From Ecdyonurus torrentis (Eukaryota > Arthropoda > Insecta > Ephemeroptera > Heptageniidae): a DNA stretch of 64,000 nt. The stretch is taken from contig OX439128.1 in the NCBI GenBank assembly GCA_949318235.1, positions 44,224,262-44,288,261 on the forward strand, given 5' to 3'. The notes under the pieces were generated by a model. That model did no database searches, was not told the origin of the DNA, and saw nothing but the letters and a program-made list of their open reading frames with translations. Below, piece by piece: positions 37,812 to 51,087 of the stretch. The number at the start of each line of letters is the position of its first letter. Positions within the stretch are counted from its first letter, which is position 1. The position numbers and the translations under genes are program-made.

Positions 37812-40800
37812 CAGTAATGTAATGTAATGTAACTCAGTATATTGTTATTGAAAAAAATACAATTTAATTTTAAAATAAAATTGCAGTTGTTGTATAAAAA
37901 GGATACGCATCTGGATCTTTAGCACCCAGTTTCTGGAAGTCATCCTCAGTAACTTGTATAGCTGGCTGTAGGAATGAAGCAATCTTCTGCTCAAAAGTCT
38001 GACAGTAGTCACCAATTTCTTGCTGAGTCACCTGAAACATACACACAACATGAAGACCACATTTCCATAACTACACCATAACTTTTATTTGTTACTATTA
38101 TTTATTGTTTGACTTCTTACCTTGGATGAGGGTGGAATGCCACGAGCATGCATGATGCCACAACGATTAGGCATCTCGTCCTCATTGGGATACTCGCAGT
38201 GATTATAGTAGTCAACTGAGTGGACAATACGCAGGTAGAAGAGAAGTCTGTCAAGCACCCGCAACAAGGCATCATCTCTCTCCACCGTGCTACCAGCTCC
38301 TGAGGCCTCCACTTCGCCCGCCTCTACCTCACTTGACGATGTCTGACCAAGCAGCTCTTCTTCCTCTGCTGATGCCTCCTCAATCAAGTAGTCAGTGATG
38401 TTCTTCAGAACTGGGTTCTTTGAATCCAGTCCAAAACTCTACAAATTAAAATAATATTAATAAATACATACTGTACATAAAAGTTTGCTCTTCACATTAA
38501 CATAATTAAATAAAAGAATAAGTTTACTATCGCTGTCACAATAAAAACGCAATATTTATACCACTGTCTCTACCTTATAAGTTTTTGATTGCCAATACTT
38601 ACAGGTATATCTGACTTAGAGGCAGGTTCATTGGAATCAACCCATAGAGAATTCTTTGCATCCAAGTTCTGCACAATCCTCGCTGCTAACTTGATGTCAT
38701 GCCTAACCACTTGCTTGTGAGAGGTGATACCATTGACAGTACGAATACGTCTGCTCAGATCACGGTTCACAATCGCACCAAGCTCACAGTCTCGTAACTG
38801 AAACATTACAATAAAATCAGAAAATGCGTTCAACACAATTCTTACTAGATTTACTTACCCTGATGTTGTTCAAGTTCCAGCAGATTTCCTTGATGTTTAC
38901 GTGACGCTCAAATGTTACCCATCCTCGTCTGAACCAACGTCTCTCAGGTTGAGGATCAGCAATTGCTACACGAAGGAACCCTGGGTAACGTTTGCACATC
39001 TACAAAATGAAAATATATTTTTAGTTAGGTCTAGTTACAAATAACATTAAATCAATGAACTTACAGCTTCAACTTCTTGCTTGGTGATGGTAGGAGCAAG
39101 GTTACGTAAGAAGATAGAAGCAGTTTTATGTAGAGCTCGAGGTCTCGGAGCAACTTCCTCCTCCTCCTCTTCCTCCTCTTTCTTCTCCTTTTCCTCCTTG
39201 TCACCCTCTGCAGGAGACTCAGGTTTCTTCTCAGGATCTTCCTTACTATCCTCTTCAGGCTGGAAAAAAAAATCATTGCATTGTTATAGTACAGTAACAT
39301 GGTTGAAAGAAAAGTCCTTGGTATTTTTAAGTTGCTTTCTGTTGTTTATTTCTCTTGCTGTCTTTGAAAGTTGAATAATAATAATTAATATTTTCTATTT
39401 TGGTTGTAATCTTAATTAATTGTAACAGAAACTATTCTGTTTGGACTGGGTTAGAATATCTCCTCTCATGCAATTAAAGGCGTATAACACCTTGAACAAA
39501 AAAACATGTCTAATATCGTAGCATATCTAAATATCAATGTTGATTTGGCCAAAAGTCATTGCTTTATAATTTATTTTCCATTCACAAAATCACAGCTCAC
39601 TAGTCCACGCGCCCGGAAACAGGTGAGCTATGATGCCACAAACCCGCAGCTGCGATTGGGAATGGAGAATAAATTAGAAATAAATGAGTCCGGCTAAATC
39701 AATGTTGATATTTAGGTATGTTAGGATATTAGACATGTTTTTCATTCAAGGTGTTCTACGCCTTTAACAGCTCAATTTCTCATTCCCAAATTCTTCCAAT
39801 CTATCTATGTGTTATTCTATCAGCTTTTATCAATCGATTATTGCAAAGTCAATTGTTTTCCTTAATTATTAATTAATTGGAAATTTAAGAAAAAAAATAG
39901 AGAGGAAAGTTTCCAGAGGCTTACAAATATACAAAATAACTTTGGTACATTATATTATAAAATTAAACACACCTTTTCTGCATCGTCATCTGCCTTCTCC
40001 TCCTTGACCACTGGCTCATTTTCATCATCTGATTCCTTGGTCTCCACAGACGTATCTCCATTCTCTCCTGTTTTCTTGGGGGAGGAGTCTGGTTTGGGTT
40101 CATCCACCTCCATGCCTGGCGGAGGTGGCTCATCAGCTGGGGGTTCCTCAACTGGACAAACTGACACTGGTCACAATAAAATCATACTTTTCTATATACA
40201 CTACACCAAGTTTACAGTACTAACCTTCAGCAGGAGGCTCGTCGAGGTCATCGCCACTGTCGCTACCACTTTCAAAGTCGTACTCGCGCTTGCGCTTCTT
40301 GCCAACTACAATACCAAATGTTAATGTTAGTAACATGATTTACTAGACACTTACATTTACACGTGTTGATACAATGAAACTTAGTTAAAATAAATAATGT
40401 AGCAGAGTAGAAACATTTAAGAGACAAAATACACACCTCTGACAGTTGTCGGGTCTTCAACTTCAGCTGCTGGTTTTTCCTCTTTCTCCTCTGGTTCTTT
40501 CTCTTTCTTTGTCTCTTCATCACACTCTCCTTCATCTCCTTCTTTCTTAACAGGTGATTCTTTACCCTCAGTGGTCTTACTTTCTTTTGTAACCTTTTCA
40601 CTTTCACTGCAAACAAAAGCATACAAGTGAACAAATTTCTAACTGAAAGTGAAATCATCTAAAGTCTCACAAAAATATGACATGTAAAAATTCCTTCATG
40701 TTTCGTACCTGTTGGTTGAAGTTCTCCTAGCAGGTGACTCTTGCTTGCTGGCCTCATGCTTGGCGCGTGCCTCTCGCTCGTACTGTGCTGCTACTACCTC

Positions 40801-41044
40801 GTCAAGAATATCCATGTCGAGCTCTGAACCTCCCTCCAGGTAGATCACAACTGAGTCAAGTAACTTGACCAGGTGCTCCGACTGATCTGCATCCACGGAC
40901 ACTGAAGTGAACTTATCCTTCTCCAGGAAATCAAGAAATACTGATACTCGATTCTGGAATATATAAGATAGGATAAATACAATTGAAGTAAATTTTTTTC
41001 ATAATAAACAAAACAACTTTTTGTTTTATAGGGGTCAAAATAGC

Positions 41045-41077
<33 letters not shown>

Positions 41078-42057
41078 TAAATTTAAACAGCTCTAAAGAA
41101 GTAAAACCAAAACTCTTAATCACAGTTCTGAATTATAATACTGATACAGAAAATTCAGATTTTCATGACTTATGTGTATAAATTAATGTGTAACTTCAAA
41201 TTTAATGTTATTTGGAAAGTATGAATAAATTCTCACCTTGAGTGCAGCCATTAATTCATCTTTTCTTTTGATTGAATCTTCAGGGTGGTACTTGATTTTA
41301 AACCTGTAAATTACAGTTCAAAAATGTTAAGTAATGCAATGTTAACTAGTCCACCAGTGTCCTCCATCAATAGAATCATCAAGTGTAAGTTTTTTTTTTC
41401 CAAAGAAGAGAAAACGTTTTTTTTTTTTTTTTTTTTTTTAAACAAATTAGAAATTGGCAACAGAGAAATTAAAAAAAAAAAAAAGAAGTTAATATCTACA
41501 CCCATTACACTCTGTATAGTTTTTTTTTTTTTTTGTTTTTTTTTTGACGAAAAAGAATGGGTTGTACATATTGAAAAAGGTCTCACCTGAATATTTTTTT
41601 TTATAAAATATTTTTTATTATTTATGTATCGTAGTTGAAGCCTACAATCTAAGCTAATTAATCTACTGCATTGCGCGCAGTAGAAATAATTTTGCAAGTT
41701 TTAATATAACTTGCTCCTACCTCAATATAAATAATACACAATATATAAAAAATTTGTCTTTTGTTGTTGTTTTTACGCAGCACCACTTTCACAAGATAAA
41801 AATCAGATCATTTTTTTTTTTTCGGCACACACAAGAGAAATCAATGCACAGGCAAAAAAATTATATCACCAAGTAAAATATATTTTTTGTGACGAATTTG
41901 CCTGTAAGAAACTCTGGAGTTAACCAGAGAGGAGAAAGATTAGGTAATGTACATGGTCCAACTATAAGATCTGAGATCATAAGTAATCTCAGACCATATT
42001 GTGCTGTAAATAAAATATCATTTTAATTACAATTTCAATACAGTTGAATGCACCACC

Positions 42058-42093
<36 letters not shown>

Positions 42094-45000
42094 GAAGTGA
42101 CTCATAAAAAGATGTTAACAGAAAAACACAGATAAATTTGAAAAAAAGGGGGATAGAAGATTAAGCTGTATCTGATAGTGACGCCTTGCACACAAGAGAA
42201 AATATTCTGATACGTTCAGAAAGTTAAACACGTATTGTCGAGTTAGAGCAAAAACCGTGCATCTACAAACGCAGCAAAGTTAAAATTATTATTATATTTT
42301 GGTATGCTGTTTTGAACTTTGTTGGTTTTGAATATGCACGGTTTGTGCTCTAACCTAATGATAGTGTTACAAGAACTAGAGAGCTCAATATTTATGCTTG
42401 TAGTTGAATAGCGGGTGAAAATAGGGGGTGGTTGGCTTGCACTTGGTGCTGTGGAGTATTTGCACCACTGCACTCCAGCCACCCTCTATCCACATATGAG
42501 CATGGATAATGAGCTTGCTTGCAAGTACATTGATGCTTTTGAGGCTAAACCACTTCTATTGTTGGCAGGATTGCTTACTTTGCTGCATCCACGTTTATCG
42601 CGAGTCATTGAAACACACATCTACATTTATTGCGACACATGGTATGAAACACTGCTACATAGGAAAACAGATGTAGAAGTGTTTTATACCTGGTGTCACA
42701 GTAAATGTAGATGCGTGCTTCTAAGACTATTGGGATAAATGTAGATGCATGAAAGTTAGCAAATCCGCTAAAAGTAGAAGTGTGGTATAGTCGCAACAGC
42801 ATCGATATACTCCTTTGCAACTTGTAATGCTTGTAATGTATGCTTTCAATTTTAGGGTGAATTAGAATATTTTCTCCAATCAGTATCAAATCAATCTTCC
42901 ATTTCCCAATTTTTCAAATCTATCTGTGCGCTTTTCTATTAAATATTTTTATCAGTCAACTATCAAAAAGTAAGTTATTCCTTCTTTTTTTATATATAAA
43001 TAGTATTATTGATTGTATTTACATTTTGAATTCATATAATATAAACATTCAACTATATTGATTAAAATACATATCAGTGATACTAATCTACATTACTAAT
43101 CTACATTACATGCAATTTAACATTCAAATAAAGTGATGTGCTAAAAGTATTTCAGGGCAACACATAAATATTAATTGAGTGCTAGTGAAACAGGGACCTA
43201 TTTAAAGTTTACTGAAGTAAACCATCTTTGTAACATTATTGTCCATTTATTAAGTTTATGCTTAGACAGCATTTCATGAGGGACTACTAAATGCTTTGTA
43301 CTCTACATAGTGGATATAAAATAGTAATCACTCAATTTTAAAATGCTTCCTTCTCATATGAAATATTTTTGTCACAATGGATTTTTAAGTTGACATATTG
43401 ATGTTGTTGCGAGCAATATGTGTAACTCGTTTTTTGTCACGGAAAGCAAAATGTCTATCTCGTTATTTGTCACGCGTTGCAATATGTGTATCTCGTTTTT
43501 TTGTCAAGCTAAGCAAAATGTGTAAGTCATTTCCGAACAGTATGTAGATGGCGCTCGACTTACACAAATTGCTTACCTTGACAAAAAAACAAGATACACA
43601 TATTGCTAAACGTAACAAATAACAAGATAAACATTTTATTTTTTGTGACAAAAAAGAATAAAAAAAAAAACGCATCACACACATTGCTCATAAAATAGAG
43701 ATCAGCAATATAGCTAATATATTGATCATTGATGTATCAGCATACCCAATACTTTGGCTTCAATAGTATCAATACTTTTTTGAGCCGATTTATATATTAA
43801 TACTTAAAGCCAACCATCGGTATTTGATACTTTCTGGAAAAAAAAAATCTAATAAATTTTTTTTTCAGTAAAAATTCTTAAATTAAAAAAAAAAAAAATC
43901 AAAATCAAAATGCTATAAATGCTGCACTGGTATGGTATATTTAAGCAGTACTCAATGTATTGGATATCAATCTATCAACAAATGTGTTTTTTTATTATCA
44001 TTTAAACATTTTTTTTTAATGCTACAAAGAGGTTGTACTTGAAAATGTTGAACATAAGAAGGTAGCAAGCAATAACATGGCTGAAACTGCAGGGAAAAGA
44101 TTAAAATTTAACAATCTCAAATGATCATCTACTAAACCTTACTGTTAAAGGTGTAGAACACCTAGAACAAAAAACATGTCTAATATCCTAATATACCTAA
44201 ATATCAACGTTGATTTGGCCGGAGTCATTTATTTCCAATTTATTTTCCATTTACAAAATCACAGCTGCGGGTTTGTGACGTCACAGCTCACTAGTCCACT
44301 CGCTCGGAAACAGGCGAGCTATGACGTCTCAACCCCGCAGCTACCATTTTGGGACTGGAAAATAAATTAGAAATAAATGACTCCGAGCAAATAACCGTTG
44401 ATATTTAGGTATAATAGGATATCAGACATGTTTTTTGTTCAAAGTGTTCTACGCCTTTAAAGACAATTTATAAAACACTTTCTGATACCCCTTATAATGA
44501 ATAACTGTATATCATTATTTTTATGACATTTGTTAATTATCACCGTAAAATTTTGATTTTGTGAATGAGGATTATTGATGGAGTAGCCTATAATTTTTAA
44601 ATGAGAATACATTTATGTATTTTAAGCCAGCAAAAAATTTAAGAATATTTGAAAGCAAATAAATGGAATAATATATTAGATTTTGTCTCCCGATTTTCTA
44701 AATAATAAAATGGCTATATTCTGGGTCCCTCGTAATTTCACTAGTTTGCTGTAATATCGATTATGTATTTATTATGATGAATTTTAAGCATAAATAGAGA
44801 AATAGAAAAGTTATTAATTCATATAACATTTGCATTTAATATTTATTATTTTTTTTACTTATTTAGAATAATGAAAAGAGAAATAGGAAGATGAGAAGAA
44901 AAATAATACTAGAATAAAATACAAATAAATACAATGAAAACAAATTATTGATAACAAATTTCTTACCACTCTTCATCTTTATGTGTAACAAAGAAGTCAT

Positions 45001-48000
45001 TGAGTTGTTGTCGCTTGAACTCCAGTTTATACTCGTTGTATTTACGTATGGCTTCCTCGTCTGAAATATTATCATCTTGGGTTTGCAGGAATGCCTTGAA
45101 TGACATCATCGCTGGTTGCGTCTGTCCGACATCAGCATCCCTGAAACAGAACATCATCACATTGTACTTTTTTTATTTACAATGTCTCGCTCTAATGAGG
45201 CTGACTAAAAAAAAAAAGGTGTTAATTTTATATCATATTCTATATGAGGAAATTGTCCTGAATTGATTGATATGCAAATGTCTAATTTTTGAGTTCATTG
45301 TGTGTTTTGTAATTAATTTTGGAAATTTGAAAATGAGGTTAAGGGCGGCAACTTAGGCATGTGGAAATAGGAAAAAGTTACTTACCTAAATGTATGTTTA
45401 CTCCAAAAAACGGAAAAGGAAACCATGTGACGGTAAAAGTGGAAGAAAAGTTGGTGCCAGCAGCATGCTAGGCCTGAGCTATTGCCCACTTTTACCGTCG
45501 CGTGGTTTCCTCTTCCAGCACTTCCTTTTTCCGCATTTTGAGTAAACATAAGTGGTCCGTGACATCATTTTGTAAAAATTAATTAAAAATATTAAATGAA
45601 CTCAAAAATGAGCAATTTGCATATCTATTGAATCAAGACAATGCCCTCTTTTAGAATACCTATGCAATAAAATTAACCCCCTCAATTTTTTTTGCTCTTC
45701 CTCATAAGTGGAAACTCAACACTCCAGAAATAACATGCAAAATTTTCAAATAAAGTGAATAGTAATTTGAAAAGTGATTTCATGCATTAGAAATTAAGTA
45801 CTAATTATTAATCAAACAAATTGACTTATGATTTTTTTTTTGTAACAAATACAGCATAAGTCATTCAAAAAAAGTATATATCGACGTTGTTGCGAAAAAA
45901 ATGTGTAAGTCGTATTTTGCCAGGCGAAGCAAAATGTGTAAGTTGTTTTTTTTTCACGCTAAGCAATACGTGTATCTCGTATTTTGTCACGCGAAGTAAA
46001 ATGTGTAAGTCGTTCCCGAACGTTATGGAGATGGCGCTCGACTTACATATTGCTTCGCGTGACAAAATACAAGATACACATATTGTTTAGCGTGACAAAA
46101 AACGACTTACACATTTTGCTTTGCCTGACAAAATACGAGTTACACATTTTTTTCGCAACAACGTCAATATGTATTAACTCTGTCAAGAAGCATATTAAAC
46201 CAAAAGACTGAAATTCTTGACAATCATAAAGACTGAAACAAAATGTTCATTTTTGTCTTTGTCTCCTTTTATGATTATTTTTTCTTCTCAATTGAAATAT
46301 TTTGGATATCACTCAACTTTGTTACTAAAATATAATTTGTACCACATTGGTACAAATGGATTTGAATACAGGACACATTTTGCATTAAGAGCCAATATTT
46401 CAATCAAAAGAAAGAAAAAAAAAAAAAAAAACTTTCTAAAACACCTTGTAAAAACTTCAAACACATGTGTTGAATCACACCACACAACAATGTTGTTATA
46501 TATTTCTCCAACATTGCAATTTTCAACTAAAATTTCTTACTATATACAAATCTTGGACACCCCAATATAAAAAGTTAAATCACAACAATAACATCAAATG
46601 TCTAACCTTTTCTTGATGAGGAGAGATGTCCTGTTTGCAATGTTAATCAAATTAATATTAGCAATTAATGTTATAATAATTTATCAGACTCTTTAACTTT
46701 AATGTGAAAAGCATTATGTTAATTATATTTGAAAATGAGCTGTATTTTTGTCATGTTAAATGGCACAGTTAACTTACCTGTTGTTACCGTGACTGCCATA
46801 TTGAGACCCTGGATGTGGGTAGTGGCTTTCTGGGGGTCCCCAGGGATTGTTGGTATAACCTCCTGTATAACTTCCAGAATCAGCTACGTAACGTCTCTCA
46901 TCTCCCCTAAACATACAGATACAAAGGAATTTTCTTAATGTAATGGAGAAAAAAGTGGATAGTTGATATCTTATAAAAATAATGTTTGAAGTTCAAATTT
47001 TTATTTAAAGGCATAGAACACCTTAAACAAAAAAGTTGTGTAAAATCCTATCAACGTTGATTTGGCCAGAGTCATTGATTTCTAATTTATTTTCCATGCA
47101 CAAAATGGCGCGAACAGGCAATTACGTCACAGTTTGCTTGTTTTACGCACTTGTAGACCAGGTGAGCTGCGACGTCATTGCCCGCTCACGCCATTTTGTG
47201 AATAGAAAATAAATTAGAAATCAATATATAAGCCATATAAGCGTTGATTTTCAAGTTTGTTAGGATATTGCACAACTTTTTTGTTCAAGGTATTCTACGC
47301 CTTTAATATTGTCTGAAAAAGCTAAGAAATAATAATAAAGCTTAGGGCAGGGGTTCATTCTTATCCCACCCCTGCGATAGCATCCATAAAGTTAGCACAG
47401 TCCTAACTTTTGTCTAACTGAGGCAAAAGAGAGAGAGAGAGAGAGAGAAACTACAGAATTATTAGGGACTCTAATCCCTGTAACTCTAAGCTCGTTACTA
47501 TCTCCCATTCCCCAATTTTCCCTAATTTATTAGGTAGTGTTTTTCTAACAAATATTTTTCTTATTACTGTAATCCTCACATTGTTAATTGTGCCTTAATA
47601 ATTATCATGCAGATTATTGTGGTCATATATTCTTACCAGTCTGTTCTACTTCTTTTGATGGGCTGAGATATTTCATGTGAGCGACCAGGTGGACTAAATC
47701 GATCCCTCGATCCTGCTCCATTGCCAGCACCACTGCGTCCCGTCGCTGCACCACTTTGCCTGTACTCAGAATAGTTACTCTGCACGCGGTTCCTACCACC
47801 TCCCCAGTTGTCAGAACCCCTGTAAATACATCAAACTTTAATATTTACAAATGTTGATTGCAGTTGAAAATATTTAATTACGGTACGTATATTGTTTTTT
47901 GAGAAAAAAACATGTTAAAAAATAAATGAAATATTTAAGCTCAGTTTTACCTATTTTGATACTGAAAGGAATTAGCTCTTTCTTTCAACCTTTTAGCTTC

Positions 48001-48336
48001 ATAAGGATCATACTCTGGGTAACCTTTGTCGACTTTTCTAGCAGGCGGGGTGCTGAAAACAGAAGAATAGTTTGCAAATCAACATAACTGGGTCAAGGTA
48101 ACATTAGGTATGGCCGGATCTTAAAGATTAAAACTAAAATAAGCATAAGCATGTACTACGAAAATGAATAATTTATTGTAAACTTACTTATCAGACCATT
48201 CCTCTCTTGAAGCACCGCCACTCATGCCTCCACCACGTCGTTCTTCGCGGCGACCCTCGCCTCCACGGTACTCGGTTCGTTCACCCCGAAACTTGTCTCT
48301 TCTTTTCCGATCATATTCATCATCACTGTCTGCCAT
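35373..48336 (-). CDS. SRRT: Serrate RNA effector molecule / arsenite-resistance protein 2
   Basis: Eighteen shared coding exons: 48188-48336, 47951-48052, 47637-47819, 46778-46906, 44967-45140, 41237-41303, 40709-40953, 40437-40606, 40225-40305, 39973-40160, 39065-39259, 38859-38999, 38603-38797, 38121-38438, 37907-38031, 37391-37544, 37189-37325 and 36467-36631, then a last exon at 36251-36338 (1001 aa) or 35373-35442 (995 aa). ARS2 binds the nuclear cap-binding complex and steers capped RNAs to miRNA processing, 3'-end formation or decay. Seen: Arg/Gly-rich N-terminus ([15 protein letters not shown]); SERRATE N-domain ([18 protein letters not shown]); a long acidic Lys/Glu linker; RRM-like part ([12 protein letters not shown], about 540-600); the invariant C2H2 finger [12 protein letters not shown]...HIFNKH (about 839-862); Gly/Tyr-rich tail. 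All phases join. A non-coding first exon (48667 up to about 48730) precedes the ATG. One intron is U12-type. Confidence 0.97.
36779..37112. mobile_element. TTAA-flanked element (family 2, copy f) in an SRRT intron
   Basis: TTAA ends, termini AGGCATAGAAAACAT and ATGTTTTCTATGCCT-like. Much of it matches the reverse complement of 57326-57671 (for example CCCAACTGTAGC/GCTACTGTTGGG and GATCAGAAAATT). Partial internal inverted symmetry. Confidence 0.8.
37545..37906 (-). other. SRRT: U12-type (minor spliceosome) intron of SRRT
   Basis: The intron after ...GCTAAAGATCCAGATGC starts GTATCCTTTTT, a perfect match to the U12 donor consensus. It ends with TTCCTTGAC, a match to the U12 branch-point consensus, whose A lies about 11 nt before the acceptor CCAG. 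It separates KDPDA from EVEKF just before the zinc finger. A long poly-A run lies inside. Confidence 0.88.
39474..39767. mobile_element. TTAA-flanked palindromic MITE (family 1, copy c) in an SRRT intron
   Basis: TTAA ends with AGGCGTATAACACCTTGAAC and GTGTTCTACGCCT; GC-rich centre (CCACGCGCCCGGAAACAGG). Part of the inner arms has been lost relative to copy a. Confidence 0.82.
42242..42354. repeat. Short inverted-repeat element, 113 bp
   Basis: Ends GTTAGAGCAAAAACCGTGCA and, inverted, TGCACGGTTTGTGCTCTAAC. AT-rich middle. Size and structure fit a MITE; target duplication unclear. Confidence 0.75.
42529..42808. repeat. Imperfect palindromic repeat, ~280 bp
   Basis: Left arm items (ATTGATGCTTTTGAGG, GCATCCACGTTTATCGCGAG, CACACATCTACATTTATTG) recur inverted at right (CATCGATGCTG..., GATAAATGTAGATGCATG, AGTAAATGTAGATGCGTGC). 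It also contains several TAAATGTAGATG subunits. No coding sense. Confidence 0.7.
43395..43665. repeat. Foldback of ~31-bp subrepeats, copy 1
   Basis: Each arm is built of repeated units of the form AAATGTGTAAGTCGTTTTTT then GTCACGCTAAGC, diverged, three to four per arm, meeting at a centre containing GATGGCGCTCGACTTACA. A better preserved copy is at 45872-46175. Both lie in SRRT introns. Confidence 0.75.
44145..44460. mobile_element. TTAA-flanked palindromic MITE (family 1, copy d) in an SRRT intron
   Basis: TTAA ends with AGGTGTAGAACACC and GTGTTCTACGCCT; inner arms with CACAGCTGCGGGTTTGTGAC and inverted GTCTCAACCCCGCAGCTACC. Confidence 0.83.
45215..45695. repeat. Nested palindromic element in an SRRT intron
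   Basis: Outer arms (GTTAATTTTAT, GATATGCAAAT, TTTTTGAGTTCATT against their complements at 45590-45690) enclose a second inverted repeat (45386-45552: ATGTTTACTC...GGAAACCATGTGACGGTAAA against TTTACCGTCGCGTGGTTTCC...GAGTAAACAT). About 480 bp in all, no coding sense. Confidence 0.75.
45872..46175. repeat. Foldback of ~31-bp subrepeats, copy 2
   Basis: Units such as AAAATGTGTAAGTCGTATTT and GTCACGCGAAG repeat about four times in each arm; the arms mirror each other around GTTCCCGAAC and end in GTTGTTGCGAAAAAAATGTG and its complement. Not a CRISPR array: arms are inverted copies and there are no unique spacers. Confidence 0.8.
47005..47306. mobile_element. TTAA-flanked palindromic MITE (family 1, copy e) in an SRRT intron
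   Basis: TTAA ends with AGGCATAGAACACCTT and GGTATTCTACGCCT. The central part differs from the other copies (CAAAATGGCGCGAACAGGCA and inverted TGCCCGCTCACGCCATTTTG), so it is a subfamily. Confidence 0.82.
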
Positions 48337-48666
48337 TGCGAGCTAGGAAGTAAAGCTTTAATGAGTTAATTACTGTGTTTTATTATTAAATAACAAATAT
48401 ATTAAAAGATTATTAAATAATTGAAGTAATTTCCGTTTTTGTGATGCAATTGAATTCAGATTAATATAATGATTATGCTTCAGTGACTGTACAAAGCGGT
48501 ACATACATACAACTTAAATGATAGATATTTCAGAAAATATTTACACTATTAGCATATTTTATGGTTTATTTCATAGAAAGTTTTATGCATTTTTATATTA
48601 ACTAATTAAATAAGCATAAAATAAGTTAAATAGAGTTACAAATTCATATTTTTAATGTAAACTTAC

Positions 48667-48730
48667 TTCCCGACACCGATGCTTCAGCTACTATGATTCA
48701 GTGCTATGATTCTTTGATGGATGCTTTCAA
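48667..48730 (-). other. SRRT: Probable SRRT 5' non-coding exon
   Basis: A donor GGGAA|GTAAGT at 48666-48667 pairs well with the acceptor CTTCCTAG just before the start codon at 48336. The 5' limit is a guess; no clear core promoter motif is visible. Confidence 0.45.
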
Positions 48731-50477
48731 GGAAGTGCTGCCATCTGCTGTATTTGCTTTAAAATTAAAAAAGAGCGGAATTTTTGCATTTTAAACAACC
48801 AAGTACACATCATCGAAGGTGGGTTTCATCAAGTTCATTCATGTTAAAGTCGACGCCATAAGTGAGTACTAAATAACATGGACCAGTAATGACACATTTT
48901 GCCAGTTTAAAAATACTTTGCAATTTTTTTGAGAAAATTGATGCTATTAACACGACGTTGAATAAGGTTTTCAAGTATGCGAGAAAAATAATAATTACAA
49001 TGAAAAAATATATATATATATATTCCGAAGATAATCGCAAAATCCCACGTTTGTCCTAATGCTAAGCAATGTTATTCATTGCTCAAATATGGCATCGAAG
49101 CGCATTTATTATGGCGTCATGCGCGCACACCCTATGGAAAATAAATTATTATTAATTTGGAATTTCTATTTTGATTCTAATTTTAACGCGCGTATAGAGA
49201 AAAAGGACCCGAGCTAGGAAGACTAAAAAAAAATAAAAAAAGTGCGGATACAATTTTATTTGCACATCATCATGAGAGCATAGGTAAAATTGACACCTGT
49301 GACGTCATTTCTTGACTTTAAAAAGTTAACAAAAATAATTAACTTAAAAATTACTAACTATAGCTTAATCTTCGATTCAAGATAATGTACTTTTTTTTAT
49401 AAGAATGCAACATTTATATATTTTTAACATATATATATATATATTAACCCCTAACTTTTTTTTTATGGAAATGCTATTTTTTTTTCCTCTTTCACAGGGA
49501 AATTAATGTATTTCTGATTAATTTTAGATTTTCTGTCGTCATAAAAATTCCATACCGTCCATACCGAGCAATGCATATTTTTTTGATGCACAAAAATAAT
49601 AAAAATATGAAAAAATTCCTATGTATAATGCTAAAAAATACATTTGTCAATTATTTATATACTGATCATCAAGTAAATAACGTCAAATTGCAAGATTAAG
49701 TGAAATGTCTGATACTTTTGAAAATTGTTCTGCAAGAATATAAAATTATAAACCCTTGGCGCTTTTATAGCTTATTAGATTGCGAATATAGTATGCCCGA
49801 TATATAACATGTATAAGTGAACAAACTGTAAACTTAATCGAACAACAACAAAAAAAATCCATGATTTCATTTCTTATTTTAGACATATTTAAAGTCTTCA
49901 TGTATCTCTATATATATCCATCAGTAAATTATGTTTTCTCATTTAAAAATTAATATATATTTATCATTTGTTTTCATCTTTTTTACGTATTAAGTGTCCG
50001 AAATTACTTGATAATAGTGGGATAAACCTGCAATGAGTACTACAGTATAATGATCAAACAAAAGCAAAATAAACGATAAGTAAAACGGAATTGCCAGTGA
50101 TTTTTGTTGTGAGATAAATTATTGCGCTTTATTACTTATATATATTTTTATTGCTTGTACAATTTATTAAATTGCTTTATTTAAACTGTATAATTATTTT
50201 TAAAAATACAATTATAAGAGACGCCATACAACGCAACTCTTATACTTACGTAAATATAAATATTAGCTCACATTAAATATGGAACTTGCGTATTTCAAAG
50301 ACAATCTTATGTAATTTTTATTACCTGGCATATTTTCAATATTGAAACTACAAAACTTTAAAATATAAATGAATAATAATAATAAAGCTATCATATTATA
50401 TTAACAATCTAATAACAGTAAACGTGTTAAACTTATTGTGTTATCCAGGCACCTTCTAATAAGGTCCTGGTGTGTTA

Positions 50478-50521
<44 letters not shown>

Positions 50522-51030
50522 TTTGTCTATAATATAAAGGTAAAATGATCCATTAATTGACAATCATATATATAATTATATAAATTTTAAAATAGGATCT
50601 TGGCTGGGCACAGAGAGATTCAACAACAAATGGTTTTGATTTTAAATTATTCTTGTAAATAATATTGCTATATATTACTGTATAAAAGTTTTAAAGAAAA
50701 AATGTGATGTTTTAAGTCAAAATTTCATTTTGCAGGAAAAATATAATAGCATTTGGATAGCAAAAAATGTATAGTAAAAAATATTTATATGTAGTTCGTT
50801 CGTATTATACATACATAACGTAAATGGGGAAGGTGAATTTTTTTAACCCCCACTTTTTATGACATTTTTGATAAAGAGCGTTACAAAATTTTGAGAGGCG
50901 CTGTTTTTTCTTAGAACGATTGGAGCATGGGAAGTATATTTAATTAATTTTTGAAAATCGATCTAAAAAGCTAACTCTCTTACTAACTCACAATATGAAT
51001 TTTTCAAATTTACGTAAAAAATATTATATA

Positions 51031-51087
<57 letters not shown>

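Larger units (their letters stand above)
41304..44966 (-). other. Largest SRRT intron, filled with foldback repeats
   Basis: A 3.7-kb intron between the exons ending ...HKDEEW and starting FKIKYHPED. It contains poly-T/A runs (41046-41075, 41415-41440, 42064-42090) and four palindromic elements (42242, 42529, about 43395, 44145) listed separately. No exon or independent gene is seen. Confidence 0.7.

Noticed and set aside
39081..39374. Ser-rich plus-strand frame
   Set aside because: Antisense of the Glu/Lys-rich SRRT exon 39065-39259.
45872..46175. Repeated ~31-bp units taken as a CRISPR array
   Set aside because: Units diverge, are inverted between arms, lack unique spacers, and lie in introns of a eukaryotic gene.
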